DNA of 64,000 bases. Source: Linepithema humile. Lineage: Eukaryota; Arthropoda; Insecta; Hymenoptera; Formicidae. Location: the NCBI RefSeq assembly GCF_040581485.1, contig NC_090131.1, positions 23,200,532 to 23,264,531 of the forward strand. Direction: 5' to 3'. The notes under the pieces were generated by a model. The model did not search any database, was not told the DNA's origin, and was given only the letters and a program-made list of their open reading frames with translations. How positions within the stretch are numbered: position 1 is the first letter of the stretch; each line of letters begins with the position of its first letter. A program made the translations under genes and the position numbers. Shown one piece after another: positions 27,557 to 40,100 of the stretch.

Positions 27557-28098
27557 CTTCCGCGACGCGTAGTATCAATGTTACAGAATGTAATACGATG
27601 TATCCGGGAAGAAAACTCTCGCTACACTCGTGTTCCCGCTAAACTTTTCGAATACAGTATTCTTCTACGATTCGCGGCGCGGTGTACATAACGATATTGA
27701 AATAAGAAAAAACCGCTCATGAATATGTCCGAGATGGAAAATCCGGCTCGGCGGGATGGAGCTTACGTCGCCAACTTACTAATCGAAGCGAATCTCTTTG
27801 CGGAGATACTCTCTCTTTCTCTCTCTTTCTCTCTCTTACTCCCTTTCCGTGTTGTCTCTTTCTTCACTGTAATGCTCTTCCTTCCTCCGGCGCCCAACTT
27901 TCGCTTCACACTCTTCTGCCACTTCTACGTGGCCCTTTCCGCACTTTGCAGACTTCGGCATTCGCGCGCACGCCCGGGTGCTTACTTCTTACTATTCCAG
28001 GATACCTTCGAAAGCGCGGCTGCGAACTCGCCTCGCATCGATAATGCGAAACGTATATCCTGCCAATGGGGCGGGCCGATTTCTTGCAAGGAAAGGAT

Positions 28099-28130
<32 letters not shown>

Positions 28131-31100
28131 ACGGGGTTCTCGGAGTGCGACGACGACGAAAAAAAAAAAGAGAGAAAAAAAGGAAAGAACGCGCGGGCTG
28201 TCTTCTTACCGGAGACGTATCGAGCTGCGATTCCTTTCCAATTCTGAGGACAGGACGAATCTAAAGGGCTCCGGCAGCCGGAGATGAATATTAACGACCG
28301 CCCGCCGGCGCTTCGCTTTCATAAAGATGATTGGACACGGATACAGCGGAATTTCTAATCTGCTCGCTTATTTATATCGCTCGGCGTTTTCGCAAACGAA
28401 ATGTAGAATATTGAACTCTCGGGGCTGCAACCCTTTTTCAATAGCACAATCGGACTTTTTATCCGAGTCTCTTAGAGAGAGAAACAAGGATTCCTCGAAT
28501 GTTAAACGAAATATTGACTGAAGCTCAATATTGTCTGCGCAACGAAAACGATTTTGTTAACAACACACAAAAAGTCCGCAATATATGGTGAGCGCGAACG
28601 GAATTTTCTTGTTTTATTTCTTTCGTATTCGAAAATTGATACTGTTCAAAACTCTTTCTCTCCTACACGCGCATGTCCGATGGACTTTGCTTGACTGAAT
28701 ATGGATGCGATGGAATTTCTAATCTTCCGGCTTCACCATATTGTCATACCGCGTGCACGTTATTATCGGTATCGATCGTAGAGGGTAGACCGCTTGATTT
28801 TCGGGTTCAGCAGACGGTCGATCTCAATGCGGATTATAGACTGCCATACCAATTCCATTGCCTGGCTGCGCAGCCGGCCATGCAAATTTTCCTGAGCCGG
28901 CAGCGCAACCGGATATGCAAATTCATTGGGGAAAAAAAGGAACCACGGATATGTGCGATTGCTCGACTCTACTTGAAACTCGACTACGATTTATGAATTA
29001 TGATCGCCACCGGCATATCCTTCTTTTGTCCCGATTGTCAAACTTTCAATACCTGTTTCTCTGTTAGAAAATTATTCGACCGAATACCGTGAATCACGAA
29101 TCCGCCTATGTTTAAAATAAAATTATTTTTTCATTTGCGTTTCCGAGTATTTTTATTTTCGAGAGTTGTTCTACTCTAATTTGTAGTTTTTCGTTAATAA
29201 GATTTCAATATTGACTTAGTAAATATATATAATTTAGCTTTCAAAATTTAGATTTGATGGAAAGTTATTTGCAATCGTCGAAGTTTTATATAAAAAAAAA
29301 CAAAGATTCAAAAAAGGGAATTTGATTCTATACAAAATAAAATGTAATAAACTTTTTCATTTGTAGTTATAAAATAATCACAGCGGAAAAACATTTAAAG
29401 TTCAAGAGATACATCTCGCTATTAAATTTTTGAATATGTATATTCATTGTCTCAATCGATTTATGTATTGATAGTGATCGGAATTTTCTCTACTGTGTTT
29501 TTTTATATTTTATTGTTGCTGTATAAATAATTCAGGATAGCACATCCCGTCGCGCACAATTTCCGTTATATTTACTCGTATCTTCACGGCCGAACAGTGT
29601 CAACACGGCAACTACTTCAAACTCAGATACGAATCCACACTTGTACTAGACTCAAGCACATACACTTACATCGTGCCAACGTATCTTGGATTTGCGATAT
29701 ACAGTCGTGGTTAAAAATAAGAAACATGTTTGATAAGTTGTGATAAATTGACTTACAACAGTTAACGTATCAAAAATATAATAATTTTTTCAAATTTATT
29801 AATAGCCAAAAACTTGATATTAAAAACCATATTTTTGAAATATATATCTCAGTATAAAATAATTTTCTTTCTCAACAGTTTTGCTCCAATTGTTAATCAT
29901 GAAATTAATTAAGAATTCAAGAATTAAATTATTGTTTATAACACTTTAAAATAATTTAACGTTCAACACAATTTATTAATGTTGTTGACCACGCCAGTAT
30001 ATCTAAATAACTATGGGCAGTAATATCGTGCAGTATTGAAGGTAGCATAAATTTAATGGGAATTATGTCACCTTATCAGCACCGACAGTTTAAAGCATAG
30101 GAGTCATCCCGTTGGTGATTGAAAGCTCAATAATTTCCATTAAACGAGCGAGACAACGTCGTCGAAATTATCGCCGCGATAAGTTTTTCGCTGTCTGGTG
30201 CAAGCTCATGGAAAACGAGTCAATAGTCGCGCGAGCGCGCGTCACAAACGACCGGTGAGGATATTAAGATTCGAGGCTACGGGGGTTTTTAGTGGGTGCT
30301 CTCGCTCGTTTCGTTAAGAAAAGGCGACGTCGGCGTCGCGGTGGCGAGTATAAAAGACGAGCTGAATCGACAAACGGGGGCGGCGCGACGCGTATATTGC
30401 GCAAAGGGCGGTGAAAGTGAGCGAAAGGTGCGGGCGTGTACTCTCGCTAAGTCCCTAACGCTCCACGTTTACGCTCCTTTTACTGCGGAGTAATGGGTAT
30501 CGGTAGTAGGCCAACGGCGCGGCGGATGAAAATCCCGCCGAGAGCGATATAGAGCCCCGGTTGCAGTTTTATCGCGTTTTCTCGCGCGGATGTCGGGCGA
30601 CGGGGCGATTCCGCCCGTGAAATCTTCTGTAATCGTAACGACGTAAATCGTAAACGCGGATGGATCATTCACTCCACGTGAGCGCCGTTTTCAGGAAGGT
30701 GTGCACTGTGCTTCCCGGCGGAACTATCCGCCGGTCGCTCGTAAACGATTCCGTCCTCGTTGCAACCTGCGGGCTCTTCTAGATTCGGGACGAAGGCTGC
30801 GACCCTATTTCGCCGGGTCGATCTTTGATTAGCGACGACGAATGCATTTCGATATCGGATTGAATTTATCAACACGGCCGATTTCTCAGCGACGTCGGAT
30901 ATCGACGTAGATTTATTTAACAGCTCCCCGCCGGAAGAAGGAAAACTAAATCTCATTTCTGGCGGTGAGAAATTTTTAGGTGTATTCGATCGTCGTAACT
31001 TCACGTTACACCTTCCTCGACCGTGTTTCTTTTACATCATGCGTGGTCGTAAAACGTTTTGCACTATGTCTTTATCGCTATCCGTGTTTTGTTTCCTTAA

Positions 31101-34100
31101 ACATATGGAATCTCGTAAAAATCGCGCAAGTAAAACGAATACAAACTAATATTCCGAGATATCCCCATAAATATCGCTCGCGCAAACACGTCCATATGAT
31201 GGAACTCCCATCGGGCACGTTAATAAAACCGGAGCGTTAATTGCTGAATTCCTCATTGATTAATAGCGCCGACGGTTTCGAGGAGATGCAGGACCTAAGT
31301 GAGCCGACAATTTCAGGGACGAGAGAAATAGCTGGTCTTTACCTCGCGGATCTTCACTCCGATGGAGAAATAATCCTGAATCACAATCGATCGCGTCGTT
31401 CTTACTTTATTATCTGCGTCTTCTAACGTCAAGCGGAGAGAAGTGGGGACGATGGGGAATGTTTTAGCGCGATACGCCGCTATCGGGATATCTCACTTGC
31501 GCGCGGAGTTTTTAATTAATACCCAAACACCGTTGGATATATTTTGCATAAAAATGGTTTCGCGAAGTCTCGTCTGTTATGCGGATAAATAGGCGCTGAC
31601 AGGCGCGATCGATATCGGCAAAACAAGCGATTTCAATTACATTTTGTTACCTCTTGTAATGAGGCGCAGTTTAATCATCGTTAAATTACGCGGACGAGGG
31701 ATACAGCGCGTATACCTGTGTCTGTGCAAATTGCTGTTACCGACATTGTGATAAATGTGTACGCCGCCCGCTTTGATACGATGGCACTCTTGCTATTAAC
31801 GATCTTTATGGTGTCAATCAAATAACTTGGTAACTCGGCCTTACCAGCCCCTCCCTTTTCCCCCCTCCTCATTGATTAATGGTTTGCGGCGAGGGATCTT
31901 CAGGAAGTTTTGCGGCTTTGTGCGCGGAGAGGAAATATGGTGTGTATAACACGGCGCCACCGGCATCACCGTATAATCCCCTATTTATAAACCGCTCGGT
32001 AATTTAAAAATCTTTAGAAAAATATCGCGGCTCTTTATCAGTCTTAAGTAAATCTCTCTCTCTCTCTCGGAGGATGGCACAAAGGCGCGCCGGGAAGTCT
32101 ACAACTTCCTAACACTCTCACATGACGCTTTTTCCTCAGGACTTTACTCGTCGATAATTGCGCGAGGCGCAATGTGCTTGTCCGCGTAATGCGGTTAACT
32201 ACAATTAGAAAATTGCAATGATAATTCAGAATAATTTTACTGATGCTTGATTCGAATGCTCGATGTAATCTTGTCATTTTGATGTTATTGATCGCTCTAT
32301 TACATATCGCAAAGGTCGCTACACATCACAATAAAAGATACACAGTGAGTCATCGTCGTCCCCTTTCTGAAAGGGGGAACGAATTTGCTTTTGCAACTGC
32401 GTTTACGTGCGACGGAGGGGAGTAAGACGCGCATTAAATCGGAGTGACGGGCGGAATCGCGTGGAGTGATTCGATCGGGAAGACGGATGCGATACCATTT
32501 TCTGTAACTGGATAACGGCCGTGCTTTTTCAGCTGGAACAATCATAGCCCCTATGGCTTCTTGGTGAGCGGCTGATACGACTGCGACGAGCACATAACTG
32601 TCGCTGGGCGGCGTGATTCACGTGAAAGATTGCACATGGCTCGATACATTCATGGGGCCGCGGGGCTATAAATGTTATTGTCGCTGTTAGCCTTATTACA
32701 CTCGTCCCTAGAAATGCTCCTTCCAAGTGGCGCGCTTTGTCTGCGCGTATCTCTCGCGAAACTACACGCGTCATGAGAACTGCAGTAAAGGAAAAATTCG
32801 ATATCGAGCTATTTTACGAGACGTTTGCCAATGCTGAATTTATAATGGCGATTATTACGCGCATGACGTATGTACAAGTTGTCCAATTGCTCGTCACAAT
32901 CCAATTCCCCGATTTCGTTGGTTCGATAATTCCGCATTTGATAAAAACAGCGGCATTGTTGAAAAAATAGAAAAAAAAGTGTGATTTCGCGTCTCGTTAA
33001 GCTTGAAAACCAAACTGCACGATTCGGTCGATCGAGTTCGACTTACCGCTCCGTCACTTGCGTATATAAAGAGTATTTATGCCTGGCCGCGTTGTCCCAT
33101 TTAGCTTGATCAACAAACTTCGTTCGGTTCAATAGCAATTGCGAGACTCGAAAGCACGCCCGACGACTGCCAGTCGCAATAGATATACCGAACTAATGTA
33201 CGTTCCAGTTTCATAGTTTTCCACCGTCGGAGAGATGGTTGATCGTATTACTATCTCGATGCTGCATTGATTCCGTGTCGTGACAAAGCGTCGACATATG
33301 ACACAGAAAGTATTCCCGCTGCTGCGACAATCTTTCTGTTTACCATCGCTTCTCGTTTTTCTTTGGAGACTTTCGATTCCCGCGGCGATACGCGTGTGAC
33401 TCAAACTTGCGTGCTCGTTACAAGTTCGATGATTGCTATTTATTCACTTGCAATCACTGAGTATTTCAAAAACTTTCTAGAAAGATACCTAGAGGAGAAA
33501 AGAAATATCTACAGAGAAATTTACAATTTATCTGGTATCTGCGGTTTCCAAATACACGTATCACATCGTATAATTCAAGTGATAAAGCTGCAATTTAAAA
33601 AGCGAGAAGCAATCAGTGTACGAAATATGAAAATAATTATTTTGATGTTTGGTACGATATTCATATCAAAAGTTAATAAATCCAGCTTTTGATAAAGTTC
33701 AAAAGTATAATTTCATTGTTATAAATATGCGATTGTGAGAGAAATACTGAAGAAATATCAAAGAGAAAGTAGAACTATTTTTCTTCGTAAATAGCAATAG
33801 TATTATATTCCTAACAATTCCAAAGTGATGCTTAAAAATGATAAAATCAGAGCGAAGAACATTGTAGCAAAGTCGATGGCTTATGTACTTACGGTTATTA
33901 TACGGTGGTGATTCGCCGGTGATCGATGCAATACGCGGCACATCCTCGCTGATATCGATGTCCGCTGATTTCCGATAAACGTCTGCAATGGAGGCCGTGC
34001 AGCGCAAATGTAAATGCCCATAGCGGAACATTTCAGTTGTCACTCGAAATTCTATTAGTGAATTTGTAGATTCCGTGTCCTCTTCATGAGGATATTTGTA

Positions 34101-37100
34101 ACTCCGTATTTTGTACTTAATTGTGTTATCCTCAATCTAAAAAAAAGAATCATAAAAAAGATATATTAATACTTAACGACATATATTTTACTGGAATATT
34201 TTTTGGCACCGCGTAAACCAATAACAATATTAACTTTTTAATTTTTCATTTATTTTAATTTATATTTTAAATTGTTGCACAAAAATTCCTGGTGCGTCGG
34301 GAATGAAAAATTTAATATAAATTTTGACGCGAACAACACCTTTATCTCGAATGTAGTATGATAAATCCTCTCGCAATAGGTATACAATTCGAAGGATGGT
34401 TTGTCGTCATATATAATTTAACCGAGTTAGAAGCATCTAAAGCTTAAATAATTAATGTCTTGCATTTAGTACTTATGAGAAGATCTTCATCATTTATTCC
34501 ATAGAACCGTCTGAGTGTATCAAAATACCTTTCACACATATTATCATACTCCCCAAAGGGAATTACTGTTGCAACTTGCTGAAGATATCACGCGGTATCA
34601 CATTGTTTTTAATGCAGATGAAGCCTTTGTCTTTTGTCCTGCTCATCCTTGCGCACCTTTTGTCTCTACAGACTAAAATAAAAAAAAAAGAAAAAAGAAG
34701 GAAAGCACGGAATGAAATTGGTAGAGTCAGGAGTCGCTCAATGTTATTACTTCAAGGAACAAACGTGGACGGGTTTAGCTACAGCAACGTGATTCTATGA
34801 TACGTGCACTATAAAATTTCATGGACTATAAAGTTAGCGTTGACACATGGCTCCTCTCGGGCTGTATCTTTCGACTTTTTATCTACACCTTTGCAGACAT
34901 TGCACGCAAGAGACCGTGCGATAGTTTTTGAAGAAAAATTTTTCAAAATTTAATAATTTATATTAAAACTGTTTGTGTTTGTTACGCTTGGATATCGCAA
35001 TAATTATTTCAAATTCTAATCGTTCAAATATTTGGACAAAAAGAATCTCCAAGTCAGATTTAAAATTTGGATAATTCAAAATTTGCGTGATATTCGCAGA
35101 AAAAGCGATTAATTATCTTTCGCAGAAAGCTGAAAGAAAATGAAAAACTTTCAGATATCGCACGACTTGATATACACAGTAACGGGAAATGCTATCATCA
35201 TTTACAAACTAATATACGTCAATGTCAATGGTGTCGTAGGAAAAATATAAATGTGTCGTATGATTTGTAATAAATACACACGAGGGGGACCTTACTTTAT
35301 GTACAAGCAGGACTACTTTCAGGAAGAATATATGGCCAAGAAGAAACGAATTTGTCTTCGATCGTCCGCTACGTTACGAGAACAAGAAAACCTCGAGAAC
35401 TCCGAAGGCGACGTTATCATTTGTAGAACAAACAAGGACATACATCATGTCCACGGGTGCACAGTGTCACGTGCGGATACAGGCTACATCCATAAAGCAT
35501 AAAGCATAAAGCTGATGCCATCACGGATGCCACCTTCCCTCGCACCTTCTTTTTCCCCTCTTCTATATGTCATGAGATTGTCGGTAGAGCTCTCGCATAC
35601 GTGTATCCTCCGCGAATCTAAAGTGCATTGCGTACAATCTTCATATCTCCGAAATGGGTTTTGATAATGTTACTTGTCTGGATGCTTCCTCGAAGCGAAG
35701 AGACTGATTGACACGACGTTGGCGTTATAGAGTTTCGGCGCAGCTTGCCTTCACCCTATTGTCTTTGCGAATGTAATATTCTCCGCTCGCTGTGCACACA
35801 TTCACCTCGTAGCACACACATTCCCGCAACATATTGTGGATCTTGTATTTCGCAGTAAAGCTACTATATTTGTCTATATCTGAAAGCGTATATGAATAGA
35901 ATTAATCTAATCGTGTGTAGTGAATAAATTCACACGATTACACACAATCTCAAAAACGCATGAGATTCTCATTTTATACAGTTTAAGTGGTCATGCAGTT
36001 TATGTATAGTTTATAAAATGTTATGATTGTAGAATATTTGTACAGTTATAGAGAGAATTAGGAACAGAAATAATTTATTAATTAAAAACTTACAAATTGT
36101 TAAAATTTAACGTTTATTTTATCGTACAAAATATTACAAATTATTTCCTCTATATTTCCTTCACTTCTCGTCAGCAATTGCAATATTCAGTTGTAATATA
36201 ACTTATCACGTAACAGTTCCGCGAACATTTTCAACTAGCCATACGAGAGAACTTTCGAAATGGAAATCAGGCGTGCAGAAAACGCAGTAAAAGTCCGAAA
36301 ATTACGTTCGGACTCGAATTTACGAGAATGCGCGTGCTGTGTGACTAGGGATTATTTGCCCGAAATATTGGTGAATGTTTCATATGCCGGGGCCGAAGCT
36401 TTCCGGTGGAGCGCGGATAGCAAGGCGGAAATATTGGCGGCGAGAAAATATGAGCGAAAACTTGATTTGAGATAGGTGGTGCCCAAGTAGAGTTTTCTTG
36501 GCAACGGATCAAGCGCATATACTTATATACCCTCACCTACAAAAATCTATGTGCCAGTTTTATGTGTGCTCTCTCACGCAAGAAAAAGCAGAGAGGCTGA
36601 GAAAGGGGGATAAGCAGGTGGTCAATCGATGAAAACGATTTTCTAACTCAGTGACCGGTTCCTGCATTACCTGGAATCGCCACTTGATAAGACTACGTTT
36701 TCTAAATGGACAAGTCTAAAATGAAATTCCCGGGAAGAGGAGAGATTCTCGCTTCTTATCTCGGTTCTCTAATTTCTCTTCTCTTATCGGACGTAAGAGC
36801 CATTTAATTTTCTCTATCGCACATGATCGTTCCCGAATTAGCACTGCGCTCCGACGATATTTTCAACATTAATTCTCAATCGCTTTCCGTCCAATATCCG
36901 ATAAAGTTCAAAAGTGCAGTGACGCTTACCATTCTGATGAAATTGTTATTGAATGTATCAAGTTATACATGAATGATTCATATTAAGAGATATTTTGCTG
37001 AATAAGTTTTGCATGTATCACTTGACAATAAAAAAACGATCTACAATATTCATTTTATATATTATAGTTAAACATTTTTTCCAGGTTGGAAAGCATCTCA

Positions 37101-40100
37101 AAAATAAAAATGAGAAAATTTAACGTTAAAGTATGAATTTGTTAACGCGAGCTACGAGCAGGAAAGGTAGACGTAACATTTTTTCCAGATTGGAAAGCAT
37201 CCCAAAAGTAGAAATGAGAAAATTTAATGTTAACGTTGAAGTATGAATTTGTTAGCGCGAACTGCGAACAAGAAAAGTAGACAGGCATTTGAAGATTGCC
37301 GAATAAAGAGTTGCCCGTTGAATCGTGGGTGAATAAACGAGAAGTGAGTCTGCAATAAAGGAAAAGTGCCCCGTTAGGACAACTATGGAGGAAGTTGTCA
37401 ACAATAGCGGTGCTTAGAAGCAAAGAAAGTAAGTGGTGACACACGTCGCGGGCGACAGAAGGATGGGTGAAAACCGAAAATAGAGAAGGTCGAAACGGCG
37501 ACCCTTGGTGCACTTTCGGTCGGGATGCTTTCGCTAGGGTCGGACTATTGTTCCTCTCGCCGCCGGAAATGCGAATTTTCACTTACGCTCGTCTGAACGT
37601 GGTCGCTGCTTACACCGCTTTGTTTTATTCTGAAAAGCAAGTTTCACGCGCTATTCCGAGTATCTATTTAAAAACACTTGCGTTTATTTATTATTTCAGA
37701 CTAAATTGGAAATTTGTTCAATGAATTATATTTCAATATTCCACTTTATAATCCGATGATTTTTACGTTAATGTTCTAAAGTGCCCAAATTTTTATTTTA
37801 GTTTGGTGAAATAAACAATTTGATATAAATGTTATATATCGAAGCCGCGCAAAACAATTGCTTCATATTGTTTCCATTATGATATAACAAACAGACAAAT
37901 TATAAAAAATAAATCAAACATGATAAAGTTGAAATTTTATCTTTTGAAATGAATGAAAAATTATTTTTTATATATTGGAGATATAAAATGAAAAGTATTT
38001 CATAGAATATGTACATATTGCGAAGAATATTAAATACAGGATTATAACTAAAAATTTAATGACATTTTATTACTTGCTATTACTCTCGTTGCTAGATCAT
38101 TTAATAATTGATATATTTCATTAATATTTTGCTATTCTTAATATTTTAGCCTATCGCGAGAGGATTTCAAATGTCGCATATCTTTCAGCGAGACAGCTGA
38201 AATTCCTGCGCGATGCGGTAGGAATCGAATTTAGGAAGATTCGTTCGGACGCATTCGCGCACGGTTGAAGGATTACGGATGCCTGGTATGCAAATAAATC
38301 GTTATTTCGCGGCTTTCGTTAAATCAACTAAATTATTCCGTTAAATCGCTGTGCCGTCGTTTCGTCGCGCTGACGTTTTCCCAGTTTCACCGGCCGAAAG
38401 TGAGTTACGCCGTTTCAATCGTCAGAATGAAAAGTGTCAAAGGACGGCATAAATCTGCACGTTCAAAAACAAAGCGCCGGCCTCTGAAAACGAATATTCA
38501 GTGGAAAATATCGCGCCTCTCTCGCGCCCCGGTTATTTAAACCAACGGTATTTTCTACGAAAGTAATGGATCCGCTCGTCAAGATAAAGGTCTGCGATGT
38601 CGTTTGTTTGTTTCTTTTTTTTTTTTTTTTTTTTCAATATTTCAATGCAATGGAACAGCAGGTTAATGCGTAAATATTGAGCTTGTTTTCGCAAATGCGT
38701 CGGAAGCTCCTCGGCAATTACGCCGATGCGATTAAAGTGGAATTAAATCATAAAACAGCCGGTCTTGCGCGGGTCATGAAATAGCGCGAATAAAAGTGCG
38801 CAGCGGCGTAACTCGTTATAACGCAGTTAATGCCGATCTCGAGAAAATTCAGCGGGATGCAATCTAGAGACGACGACGTACACTTAAGACATTTAATTGA
38901 GGCGTCAAGGATGAAACTTTGCCGATCGATACATAGGGCACTCGACGATCGCAGCAGAGATACGGATGAGCAACTGTACACTTAATCCTCTCCCCTGCCT
39001 GTCTTTCTCTTCTCTTTTTTTTCTTTCTCTTCTCTCTTTTTTTTTTTTTGTTTCTCTTAGTACTCTTTTGCGCGATCGTAGCTCGTCTGATGCTGCACTC
39101 GACAGGAGAGCTCTACAGATTACTAGCGTACGAAGCTTTTCTACTTGAAGGTTCTTCGAGATTTATCTACTTTATGGAATGGAAGATCCCGGACGTCTTT
39201 ATAGTTAATCACGCGAGGTATCGTGTAAAACGTGTGTATCTCATTTGCGTCACAATATTCAAAGTATTCGTTTAACAAGAACAATAAGCTCTTGCAATAG
39301 TAACATGCTGCTCGGTCACTTTTGTGTGTGCTATGCATTTTATTTTAATTAATATTTTTAATTTATACAAGTTTTTTTAGTTTTTTTATCGGAATAAACA
39401 GTTAATAAATTTCTAGATATTTGTGAGAATTTCACATCAAATAGAATCGAATAGAGGTAGAAGTAGAGCGTTTCGAATGGCATGTGAATAATGAATGGCG
39501 ATAAAACGAGCTCGATTCCGTATTTATGACGACAATTTGGCCAGTGATGAAGGAGGCCGAATTCGAGGTATTTTGCGCGAGAAATTATGTATGAGACCTT
39601 TCGTATAATAGCGCGTATGAAAAATATCGAAAACGATGAATGAAAAAATGTGCGACAATTCAAACATCATTGTGCATAAAATACAAAAGGCATACATATG
39701 TATGCAACGTATTCGCGATATCAGTGCATTAAAATGATAATTTGCTTGCGCAGTTGTTATAAATTGACGACGAAAATCAGACATATTGCAACGTGAAATT
39801 TTAATTTTTGTAAATCAATGTTGCATATTTTACAGCGTGCGGTTGTATCGGGAAAAAATCTCTATGTACATATATTAAAGATAAATATGCAGTTTTAATA
39901 TACAACAATTATATAACGTATATTTCGTTTTTATATCTTCTATTAATTAATTATCCAAACAAATTATCATAGAAGTAAATTAATTAATAGTAGATTTATT
40001 ATTATATCAATAAACGGTTGTGTGTGTGTGTATTTGTGTTTGTTTCAAAATAATTGATAAAACTATTAATGTTTACGAATAATCTTAATTAACGTTATGT

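Larger units (their letters stand above)
19501..33892 (-). other. Beat intron D-E (14392 bases)
   Basis: Phase-1 intron between Ig2 and the C-terminal exon, with donor GTAAGT and acceptor TTGAGCAG. It contains a candidate Tc1/mariner-type remnant (29.70-30.00 kb), (ATT)n, (GA)n, (CT)n and (TATG)n runs, a diverged repeat pair at 28.34 and 28.70 kb, and eight matches to the octamer ATGCAAAT, including one palindromic double site. Large introns of this kind in axon-guidance genes often carry enhancers; that role is inference here. Confidence 0.7.

Noticed and set aside
27719..28264. 181-codon plus frame.
   Set aside because: It crosses CT and GA microsatellites and encodes low-complexity Ser/Leu and Arg/Glu runs.
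33699..33892. Continuation of the exon D frame past its donor (RKYISHRLCYN...).
   Set aside because: It follows a good GTAAGT donor, loses all Beat similarity and becomes AT-rich intron.
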